From contig JAFRMM010000204.1 in assembly GCA_017430675.1 (NCBI GenBank), positions 1 through 5,022 of the forward strand: a stretch of DNA of 5,022 nucleotides, in the 5' to 3' direction. Positions 1-4,954 of this stretch are shown in pieces. Within the stretch, counting starts at the first letter, position 1; each line of letters opens with the position of its first letter. Both the position numbers and the translations under genes were made by a program. The notes beneath the pieces were generated by a model. It did not search any database. It had not been told where the DNA came from and saw only the letters and a program-made list of their open reading frames with translations. The stretch is from Prevotella sp. (GTDB taxonomy: Bacteria > Bacteroidota > Bacteroidia > Bacteroidales > Bacteroidaceae).

Positions 1-179
1 GTGAGTTCGGCGTGTATCTCGATTCTCGTGGCGACAAGAGCCCCTATCGCATGAAGATGCGTCCGATGGGACTTTCGTTGGTAGGTGCCTTCGACCCGAT
101 GCTCCGTGGCCAGAAGATTGCCGACCTGATTGCCACCTGTGCCGCTATTGATGTTGTAATACCAGATATCGACAGATAA
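1..179 (+). CDS. nuoD: NADH-quinone oxidoreductase subunit D, C-terminal end (partial)
   Basis: Only the last 58 codons are in the window; the reading frame begins at base 3 and ends at TAA 177-179, followed at once by a second in-frame TAA (180-182). The product begins EFGVYLDSRGDKSPYRMK and ends AAIDVVIPDIDR. This matches the conserved C-terminus of the 49-kDa/NuoD family: a GEFG-Y-L strand, a PYR-K motif, then a helix ending in a D-DR tail. In complex I, NuoD (often fused to NuoC in Bacteroidales, which cannot be judged here) sits in the peripheral arm and forms the quinone pocket with NuoB and NuoH. The conserved C-terminal residues line that pocket. The next gene is nuoH, not nuoE, so the NADH-dehydrogenase module genes are missing at this position. 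The identification is firm; whether it is nuoD or a nuoCD fusion is open. Confidence 0.93.
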   Translation, partial: EFGVYLDSRGDKSPYRMKMRPMGLSLVGAFDPMLRGQKIADLIATCAAIDVVIPDIDR

Positions 180-188
180 TAATGAACA

Positions 189-257
189 ACTACGAATTAC
201 ACGAATTATACGAATTGGTTGCACCAAATAATTAGTGAAATTCGTTAAGTTCGTAGT
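189..257. repeat. Imperfect inverted repeat built of 9-bp ACGAATT units, upstream of nuoH (copy 1)
   Basis: The left arm 189-216 and right arm 230-257 are each 28 bases and complementary at 22 of 28 positions, with two further G-T pairs possible, around a 13-base loop (217-229). The left arm is three tandem 9-mers: ctacgaatt (190-198), acacgaatt (199-207) and atacgaatt (208-216). The element fills most of the nuoD-nuoH gap and would be transcribed into the operon mRNA as a long AU-rich hairpin. A sister copy with the same geometry lies before nuoM at 4878-4936. No T-run follows it, so it does not look like an intrinsic terminator. A role in mRNA stability, processing or translation of nuoH is inference. 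Confidence 0.85.
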
Positions 258-275
258 CGATAAAGAAAAGAATAT
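258..275 (+). promoter_or_regulatory. A-rich translation leader of nuoH
   Basis: The 18 bases between the hairpin and the nuoH ATG read cgataaagaaaagaatat. They hold a weak purine run (AAAGAAAAG) and no AGGAGG core, as is common in Bacteroidetes leaders. The leader before nuoM (4937-4954) has the same length and agrees at 13 of 18 positions, so hairpin and leader appear to form one repeated unit. Confidence 0.55.
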
Positions 276-1364
276 ATGTTCGATTTTAGTTTAGTTACAC
301 AATGGTTCGACCAGTTCCTCAAGGTCACCGTAGGGTGTCCTGACTGGTTTGCGATATTGATTGAGTGCATCTTGGTCGGCACGGCTATCCTCGTGGGATA
401 CGCGTTGATCGCGATTGTACTAATATTCATGGAGCGTAAGGTGTGTGCCTACTTCCAGTGCCGTCTGGGTCCGATGCGCGTAGGCTACTGGGGCTTGCTG
501 CAGGTGTTTGCCGACGTGCTGAAGATGCTCATCAAGGAGATCTTCATCGTCGATAAGGCCGACAAACTGCTCTATCTCGTCGCTCCTCTCCTGGTGATCA
601 TCGGTTCCGTGGGTGCTTTCTCGTTCCTGCCCTGGAACAATGGTGCGACGGTGCTCGATTTCAACGTGGGTGTATTCCTGCTCACGGCCATCTCTTCGAT
701 CGGTGTGGTGGGTATTTTCCTCGCAGGTTGGGGTTCTAACAACAAGTACTCCGTGGTTTCGGCCATGCGTGGTGCTGTGCAGATGATCTCATACGAGATG
801 TCGCTCTGCCTCTGTCTGATCACCGCCGTGATCCTGACGGGTACGATGCAGATGTCTGGCATCGTCGAGGCACAGACGGGGCCATGGAAGTGGCTCATCT
901 TCCAGGGACATATCCCTGCGCTGATTGCCTTCTTCGTATTCCTCATCGCTGGCAATGCTGAGGCCAACCGTGGTCCGTTCGATATGGCCGAGGCCGAGAG
1001 TGAGTTGACGGCTGGACACCACACCGAGTATTCGGGTATGGGCTTCGGCTTCTTCTATCTCGCAGAGTTCCTGAACCTCTTTATCATCGCTGGTATCGCC
1101 GCTACGGTGTTCCTCGGCGGTTGGGCACCTGTGAACATCGGCATCGATGGCTTCGACGCGGTGATGGACTATATCCCCGGCATCTTCTGGTTCCTGGGTA
1201 AGACCTTCTTCCTCGTGTGGATCCTGATGTGGATTAAGTGGACGTTCCCCCGTCTGCGTATCGACCAGATTCTGAAACTGGAATGGAAGTACCTGATGCC
1301 ATTGGGGCTCATCAACTTGGTGATTATGACTGTTGTGGTGGCCCTGGGGCTATATATAAAATAG
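276..1364 (+). CDS. nuoH: NADH-quinone oxidoreductase subunit H (ND1 family)
   Basis: This is a 362-residue polytopic membrane protein, slightly longer than the 325-residue E. coli NuoH, with about eight hydrophobic segments (roughly 25-50, 95-118, 130-150, 172-192, 208-227, 260-282, 303-321 and 340-361). Family hallmarks are MERKV at 52-56, the first ND1 signature GLLQVFADVLK at 73-83, NNKYSVVSAMRG at 155-166, and the second signature RGPFDMAEAESELTAG at 232-247 followed by HHTEYSGM. The acidic cluster in that loop is part of the E-channel that couples quinone chemistry to proton movement. NuoH anchors the peripheral arm and forms the membrane entrance to the quinone site with NuoD and NuoB. 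The usual RAPFD is RGPFD here, a mild change. The start at 276 gives a normal N-terminus and follows an A-rich leader. The gene ends at TAG and is separated from nuoI by the CTAGG array. Confidence 0.97.
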   Translation: MFDFSLVTQWFDQFLKVTVGCPDWFAILIECILVGTAILVGYALIAIVLIFMERKVCAYFQCRLGPMRVGYWGLLQVFADVLKMLIKEIFIVDKADKLLYLVAPLLVIIGSVGAFSFLPWNNGATVLDFNVGVFLLTAISSIGVVGIFLAGWGSNNKYSVVSAMRGAVQMISYEMSLCLCLITAVILTGTMQMSGIVEAQTGPWKWLIFQGHIPALIAFFVFLIAGNAEANRGPFDMAEAESELTAGHHTEYSGMGFGFFYLAEFLNLFIIAGIAATVFLGGWAPVNIGIDGFDAVMDYIPGIFWFLGKTFFLVWILMWIKWTFPRLRIDQILKLEWKYLMPLGLINLVIMTVVVALGLYIK

Positions 1365-1369
1365 GTGTA

Positions 1370-1440
1370 CCTAGGATATCCTAGGCAATCCTAGGTAATC
1401 CTAGGCAATCCTAGGCAATCCTAGAAAAAACTAGAAAAGA
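1370..1440. repeat. 10-bp CTAGG tandem array between nuoH and nuoI
   Basis: Seven consecutive 10-base units, each beginning with CTAG, run from 1371 to 1440: ctaggatatc, ctaggcaatc, ctaggtaatc, ctaggcaatc, ctaggcaatc, ctagaaaaaa and ctagaaaaga. Because each unit boundary supplies a C, the palindrome CCTAGG occurs five times at exact 10-bp steps (1370, 1380, 1390, 1400, 1410). Bases 1370-1385 (cctaggatatcctagg) form a perfect 16-bp palindrome. Any CCTAGG can pair with any other, so RNA or single-stranded DNA could take several alternative small hairpins. The last two units turn A-rich and run into the nuoI start at 1442. The array occupies nearly the whole gap. Function is unknown. Confidence 0.95.
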
Positions 1441-1441
1441 T

Positions 1442-1987
1442 ATGGAAGATAACAAAACATATTTCGGAGAAATCGGGCACGGCTTGAAGACGCTGGCTGT
1501 TGGCATGAAGACTTCCTGGAAGGAATACTTCAAGGACTTCTTCACCAACAAATCGACTGAGCAGTATCCCGAGAACCGCAAGACCACACTCCATGTGGCG
1601 AAGCGTCACCGTGGGCGCCTGGTGTTCAAGCGCAACGAGGACGGCAGTTACAAGTGTACGGCTTGCACATTGTGCGAAAAGGCCTGCCCCAACGGAACCA
1701 TCAAGATCACGGCTCACATGGCTGAGGATCCTGAGACGGGCAAGAAAAAGAAGGTGCTCGACGATTATGCGTATGACTTGGGCGACTGTATGTTCTGCCA
1801 ACTCTGTACCAACGCCTACAACTTCGACGCTATCGAGTTTACGAATGATTTCGAGAACGCTGTGTTCGACCGTTCTAAGTTGGTGCTCCACCTGAATGAT
1901 GAAGTCTATGCTGGTGGTTCACTGCCTAACCTGATCGATGGCGGTGCAGAGTGGGAGATCGGTAAGTTTAACACTAAAACGAAGTAA
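1442..1987 (+). CDS. nuoI: NADH-quinone oxidoreductase subunit I (two-cluster ferredoxin-like), with one cluster ligand replaced
   Basis: This 181-residue protein (E. coli NuoI is 180) carries the N-terminal amphipathic part that lies on the membrane, the family motif QYPENR at 41-46 and a HRGRLVFKR segment (56-64) before the first cluster motif. In the family, NuoI holds 4Fe-4S clusters N6a and N6b, which pass electrons toward NuoB and quinone. Motif 1 is intact: C72-x2-C75-x2-C78-x3-C82-P. Motif 2 is C116-x2-C119-x2-C122-x3-Y126-N. The fourth cysteine and the following proline are both replaced; codon 126 is TAC at 1817-1819. By the usual ferredoxin wiring, the fourth cysteine of one motif binds the cluster held by the first three cysteines of the other. 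The cluster on C72/C75/C78 would therefore lack its fourth thiolate. The rest of the protein looks under normal constraint and in frame. nuoJ follows after six bases. The identity is firm; whether Tyr126 is real or a base error is open. Confidence 0.95.
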   Translation: MEDNKTYFGEIGHGLKTLAVGMKTSWKEYFKDFFTNKSTEQYPENRKTTLHVAKRHRGRLVFKRNEDGSYKCTACTLCEKACPNGTIKITAHMAEDPETGKKKKVLDDYAYDLGDCMFCQLCTNAYNFDAIEFTNDFENAVFDRSKLVLHLNDEVYAGGSLPNLIDGGAEWEIGKFNTKTK

Positions 1988-1993
1988 CGCATT

Positions 1994-2512
1994 ATGGCAA
2001 ATACAGTTATGTTTATCATTCTCGCAGTTGTCATACTTGGTTCTGCCGTTTTATGTGTGATGACGAAGCGGATTATGCGAGCCGCAACATTCCTGTTGTT
2101 CGTGCTCTTTGGCGTAGCAGGCATCTATTTCCTGCTCGACTATACATATCTTGGGGCTGCCCAGATCTCTGTCTATGCCGGTGGCGTGACGATGATCTAT
2201 GTGTTCGCCATCCAGTTGGTGAGCAAGCGCACCCTTCAGGGTTTTGAGGAACGTGTGAAGTCCAGTAAGATGATTGCTGGTGGCCTGGCCGCTCTGGCCG
2301 GACTGGTAGTTGTCAGTCTGATTCTGCTGAAGGCTGGCTTCATCACGCAGGAGATGGCCAACGTAGAGGTGCCGATGAAGGAGATTGGTATGGCCCTCGT
2401 TGGTTCTGGCAAATATCAGTATGTACTGCCTTTCGAGTTCATCTCAGTATTCCTGCTGGCATGTATCATCGGAGGTTTGGTTGTAGCAAGAAAGGAGGAG
2501 AAAGACGTATGA
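1994..2512 (+). CDS. nuoJ: NADH-quinone oxidoreductase subunit J (ND6 family)
   Basis: This 172-residue, very hydrophobic protein has about five membrane segments (roughly 5-22, 28-48, 54-76, 95-113 and 146-166). The third contains the family hallmark YLGAAQISVYAGGVTMIYVF (52-71), the helix that carries a pi-bulge in solved complex I structures and links the quinone end to the antiporter-like subunits. The C-terminal YVLPFEFISVFLLACIIGG (143-161) is also typical. It lies in the membrane arm next to NuoH and NuoK. The start lies six bases after the nuoI stop and has only a weak purine stretch upstream (gaag at 1980-1983), so translation probably depends on coupling to nuoI. The 3' end overlaps nuoK by four bases and contains the nuoK ribosome-binding site. 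Nothing looks truncated. Confidence 0.95.
   Translation: MANTVMFIILAVVILGSAVLCVMTKRIMRAATFLLFVLFGVAGIYFLLDYTYLGAAQISVYAGGVTMIYVFAIQLVSKRTLQGFEERVKSSKMIAGGLAALAGLVVVSLILLKAGFITQEMANVEVPMKEIGMALVGSGKYQYVLPFEFISVFLLACIIGGLVVARKEEKDV
2491..2498 (+). promoter_or_regulatory. Strong Shine-Dalgarno site of nuoK inside nuoJ
   Basis: AAAGGAGG lies ten bases before the nuoK ATG at 2509 and within codons for RKEE near the end of nuoJ. It is the only full Shine-Dalgarno match before any start in this window; the other starts have A-rich leaders. It fixes the nuoK start at 2509 rather than the in-frame ATG at 2461. Confidence 0.75.
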
Positions 2513-2817
2513 TACCTGTTGAGTGTTATTTTGTGCTGAGTGCACTGTTGTTCTTTATCGGTGTCTATGGCTTTGTCACCCGTCGCAACCTGATCGCCAT
2601 GCTCATTTCCGTGGAGTTGGTGCTCAATGCTGTTGATATCAACTTTGCCGCCATCAACCGCCTGTTGTATCCCAATGGTAACGAGGGTATGTTCATGACC
2701 CTCTTTGTGATAGGTGTCGCTGCAGCGGAAAGTGCAGTGGCCATAGCGATCATCATCAATGTCTATCGCCAGTTCAAGAGCGACAGTGTTGATGCTATCC
2801 AGAATATGAAACGATAG
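2509..2817 (+). CDS. nuoK: NADH-quinone oxidoreductase subunit K (ND4L family)
   Basis: The protein is 102 residues (E. coli 100), with three membrane helices at about 6-22, 28-50 and 62-86. Family residues are in place: VTRRNLIAMLISVELVLNAV at 23-42 with the buried Glu36, and GVAAAESAVAIAI at 69-81 with Glu74, matching the two membrane glutamates (E36 and E72 in E. coli) needed for proton pumping. The open frame extends upstream to an ATG at 2461, but that would add 16 hydrophilic residues unlike the family. The ATG at 2509 overlaps the nuoJ stop as ATGA and has a perfect Shine-Dalgarno site, pointing to translational coupling. The gene ends in two consecutive TAG codons (2815-2820). Confidence 0.96.
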   Translation: MIPVECYFVLSALLFFIGVYGFVTRRNLIAMLISVELVLNAVDINFAAINRLLYPNGNEGMFMTLFVIGVAAAESAVAIAIIINVYRQFKSDSVDAIQNMKR

Positions 2818-2820
2818 TAG

Positions 2821-2848
2821 TTAAGAGTTAAGAATTAAGAATTAAGAA
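2821..2848. repeat. 7-bp TTAAGAA tandem repeat between nuoK and nuoL
   Basis: There are four consecutive 7-mers: ttaagag (2821-2827), then ttaagaa three times (2828-2834, 2835-2841, 2842-2848), followed by att and the nuoL ATG at 2852. The array is the whole spacer apart from the second stop codon of nuoK. Its purine-rich last unit lies where a ribosome-binding site would be, so the repeat itself probably serves as the nuoL leader. Copy-number change by slippage would alter the spacer in 7-base steps without touching either reading frame. Confidence 0.85.
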
Positions 2849-2851
2849 ATT

Positions 2852-4870
2852 ATGTTTAGTTACACAATTTTTATAATGCTTCTGCCGCTGCTGTCGTTCA
2901 TCATTCTTGGACTGGCTGGCATGAAGATGCAGCATAAGGTGGCCGGACTCATCGGCACCTGTTCGTTAGGCATTGTCACGATCCTGTCGTATCTCTGCGC
3001 TTTCCAGTACTTCGGTGCTGACCGCGTGAACGACATCTATCCGACAATCGTGCCATATAACTTCACCTGGCTGCCGTTGGGCAATCTGCACTTCGACCTT
3101 GGCATCCTGCTGGATCCCATCAGTGTCGTTATGCTGATTGTGATCTCCACGGTGTCGCTGATGGTGCATATCTACTCGTTCGGCTACATGCACGGTGAGA
3201 AGGGCTTCCAGCGCTACTATGCGTTCCTGAGCCTCTTCACGATGTCGATGCTGGGTCTGGTGCTCGCCACCAATATCTTCCAGATGTATATGTTCTGGGA
3301 GTTGGTGGGTGTCTCCTCTTACCTGCTCATCGGCTTCTACTATCCGTTGAAGCCCGCCATCGCCGCCTCGAAGAAGGCATTCATCGTGACGCGCTTCGCC
3401 GATATGTTCTTCCTCATCGGTATCCTGATGTTCGGCTACTTCACAGACTCGTTCAGTTTCAGTTTTGCCGGACACGGCACGGAGGTGATCATGGGCGAGG
3501 GCACCACACCGTTTATCATGAACGACTACGGTCGTGCCATTACGGCTGGCGGCTTTATCATCCCCACAGCCTTGACGCTGATGTTCATCGGTGGTGCCGG
3601 TAAGTCTGCCATGTTCCCCTTGCACATCTGGCTGCCCGATGCCATGGAGGGTCCGACACCTGTCAGTGCACTGATCCACGCTGCTACGATGGTGGTGGCC
3701 GGTGTGTTCCAGATCGCCCGTATGTTCCCCCTGTGGATGGCCTTTGCGCCCCACACGATGAGCATCGTGGTCTGGGTGGGTGTGTTCACCGCCTTCTATG
3801 CCGCTGCCGTGGCCTGTGCCCAGAGCGACATCAAGCGTGTGCTGGCTTTCTCCACAATCTCGCAGATCGCCTTCATGATGGTGGCTCTCGGCGTCAGCAT
3901 GCCAGGCCATGAGGCATTGATGGACGATCACACGCAGTTGGGTTACATGGCTGGTATGTTCCACCTGTTCACCCACGCCATGTTCAAGGCCTGTCTCTTC
4001 CTTGGCGCAGGTTGTATCATCCACGCCGTCCATTCCAATGAGATGGCGCTGATGGGTGGTCTCCGCAAGTATATGCCGATCACGCATATCACCTTCCTCA
4101 TCTCCTGTCTGGCGATTGCCGGCATCCCCTTCTTCTCGGGCTTCAGTTCGAAGGATGAGATCATCACCGCCTGCTTCCAGTACAGTCCTGTGGTGGGGTG
4201 GATCATGACGGGTATCGCTGCCATGACGGCCTTCTATATGTTCCGTCTGTACTACGGCATCTTCTGGGGAACGGAGAACGCAGTGAAAAACTGTCATGCC
4301 GAGCAAGGCTCGGCTCACGAGCACCATACGCCTCACGAGGCTCCCCTCTCGATGACGATTCCCCTGATTGTGCTCTGTGTGATTACCGTCGGTGTGGGTA
4401 TCTACTCCACCTTGGGTGGCTTCCTCGGCTGGGGCGGCTCCTTCGGCAGTTTCGTCTCTGCCAGCGGCAAGGACTATACGATCCACTTCGACACGCAGAT
4501 CGCGCTGACCTCGACGGTCATCGCCATCCTGAGCATCTGTCTGGCTACTTATATCTACAAGGGTGAGTCGCAGCCTATCGCCGACCGTCTGTATAAGACG
4601 TTCCCGCGTCTGCACCGTGCCGCCTACAAGCGTTTCTATCAGGACGAGATCTGGCAGTACGTCACCCACCGTATCATCTTCCGTTGCGTCTCCACGCCGA
4701 TTGCCTGGTTCGACCGTCATGTGGTCGATGGCACGTTCAACTTCATGGCGTGGGGTGCCAACGAGGCTGGTGAGTCTATCCGTCCCTGGCAGAGTGGCGA
4801 CGTGCGCCAGTATGCCGTGTGGTTCCTCACGGGTACGGTTGCATTAACATTAATATTACTGTGTATATGA
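2852..4870 (+). CDS. nuoL: NADH-quinone oxidoreductase subunit L (ND5 family, antiporter-like)
   Basis: This 672-residue protein (E. coli 613) is the distal, largest antiporter-like subunit of the membrane arm. Key family residues are visible. Glu150 lies in MYMFWELVGVSSYLLIG (145-161). Lys251 lies in GGAGKSAMFPLHIWLPDAM (247-265). His276 lies in ALIHAATMV, Lys379 in HAMFKACLFLGAG, and Lys434 in FSSKDEII. These make up the charged half-channel residues of the proton path. After a membrane helix near 549-568 comes an amphipathic stretch (about 570-650) and a last helix (654-671), consistent with the lateral helix and terminal anchor of NuoL. A histidine-rich loop (H482, H489, H491, H492, H495) follows the helix ending at about 470. 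The start at 2852 gives the usual short hydrophobic N-terminus. The long open frame on the opposite strand is a shadow. Confidence 0.97.
   Translation: MFSYTIFIMLLPLLSFIILGLAGMKMQHKVAGLIGTCSLGIVTILSYLCAFQYFGADRVNDIYPTIVPYNFTWLPLGNLHFDLGILLDPISVVMLIVISTVSLMVHIYSFGYMHGEKGFQRYYAFLSLFTMSMLGLVLATNIFQMYMFWELVGVSSYLLIGFYYPLKPAIAASKKAFIVTRFADMFFLIGILMFGYFTDSFSFSFAGHGTEVIMGEGTTPFIMNDYGRAITAGGFIIPTALTLMFIGGAGKSAMFPLHIWLPDAMEGPTPVSALIHAATMVVAGVFQIARMFPLWMAFAPHTMSIVVWVGVFTAFYAAAVACAQSDIKRVLAFSTISQIAFMMVALGVSMPGHEALMDDHTQLGYMAGMFHLFTHAMFKACLFLGAGCIIHAVHSNEMALMGGLRKYMPITHITFLISCLAIAGIPFFSGFSSKDEIITACFQYSPVVGWIMTGIAAMTAFYMFRLYYGIFWGTENAVKNCHAEQGSAHEHHTPHEAPLSMTIPLIVLCVITVGVGIYSTLGGFLGWGGSFGSFVSASGKDYTIHFDTQIALTSTVIAILSICLATYIYKGESQPIADRLYKTFPRLHRAAYKRFYQDEIWQYVTHRIIFRCVSTPIAWFDRHVVDGTFNFMAWGANEAGESIRPWQSGDVRQYAVWFLTGTVALTLILLCI
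4298..4314. repeat. Short GC-rich hairpin inside nuoL
   Basis: GCCGAG (4298-4303) and CTCGGC (4309-4314) form a perfect 6-bp stem around the loop caagg. It lies in the part of nuoL coding for residues 483-488, within the histidine-rich loop between membrane helices. It may be a chance palindrome or the remnant of a small repeat inserted where the protein tolerates it. Confidence 0.4.
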
Positions 4871-4877
4871 ATAAATG

Positions 4878-4936
4878 ACTACGAATTACGCGAATGATAC
4901 GAATTATTAATTAGTGTAATTAGTGTAATTCGTAGT
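4878..4936. repeat. Imperfect inverted repeat built of 9-bp ACGAATT units, upstream of nuoM (copy 2)
   Basis: The left arm 4878-4905 and right arm 4909-4936 are each 28 bases, complementary at 23 of 28 positions (two further G-T pairs possible), with a 3-base loop. The left arm is again three 9-mers after the first base: ctacgaatt, acgcgaatg and atacgaatt. The right arm ends attcgtagt, and copy 1 ends with a similar gttcgtagt. The left arms of the two copies differ at only three positions (4890, 4896 and 4897 here), while the right arms differ more and the loop is shorter here. It fills the gap between nuoL and nuoM and lacks a following T-run. Confidence 0.87.
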
Positions 4937-4954
4937 TGAGAAAGAAAAAGAAAT
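4937..4954 (+). promoter_or_regulatory. A-rich translation leader of nuoM
   Basis: The 18 bases tgagaaagaaaaagaaat separate the hairpin from the nuoM ATG. They have a purine run but no AGGAGG core. Length and sequence resemble the nuoH leader at 258-275. Confidence 0.55.

Noticed and set aside
189..257. Intrinsic terminator at the nuoD-nuoH hairpin (and likewise at 4878-4936)
   Set aside because: The stems are AT-rich and are followed by A/G-rich sequence rather than a T-run, and both lie inside a conserved operon that must be read through.
180..275. Internal Bacteroidetes promoter (TAnnTTTG type) in the gaps
   Set aside because: No TAnnTTTG element was found in any of the intergenic gaps on reading through them.
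572..1024. 150-residue and 77-residue open frames on the - strand within nuoH
   Set aside because: Both are antisense to conserved NuoH segments, with no family resemblance and no independent leader.
1370..1440. CRISPR-like array before nuoI
   Set aside because: Units are 10 bp with almost no spacer, far below CRISPR repeat and spacer sizes, and no cas gene is present.
1421..1891. 156-residue open frame on the - strand across nuoI
   Set aside because: It is a shadow of nuoI; it starts inside the gene and ends in the repeat array, with no domain seen.
1593..1895. + strand open frame in another frame of nuoI
   Set aside because: Its composition is rich in Arg, Thr and Ser with no motif. The overlapping NuoI frame carries the iron-sulfur motifs.
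2156..2158. NuoJ Gln57 where E. coli NuoJ has Glu55
   Set aside because: Gln is common at this position across the ND6/NuoJ family, so it is ordinary variation.
2461..2508. Longer nuoK start at the ATG at 2461
   Set aside because: It would add 16 hydrophilic residues absent from the NuoK family and lie deep in nuoJ. The ATG at 2509 has a strong ribosome-binding site and gives the usual length.
4198..4566. + strand open frame in another frame of nuoL
   Set aside because: It lies wholly inside nuoL and its product has no recognisable features.
2966..4720. 584-residue open frame on the - strand across nuoL
   Set aside because: It is fully antisense to the strongly conserved nuoL. Its product is a low-complexity mix rich in His, Asp, Glu, Arg and Gln, as expected from the reverse reading of a membrane-protein gene, with no recognisable domain.
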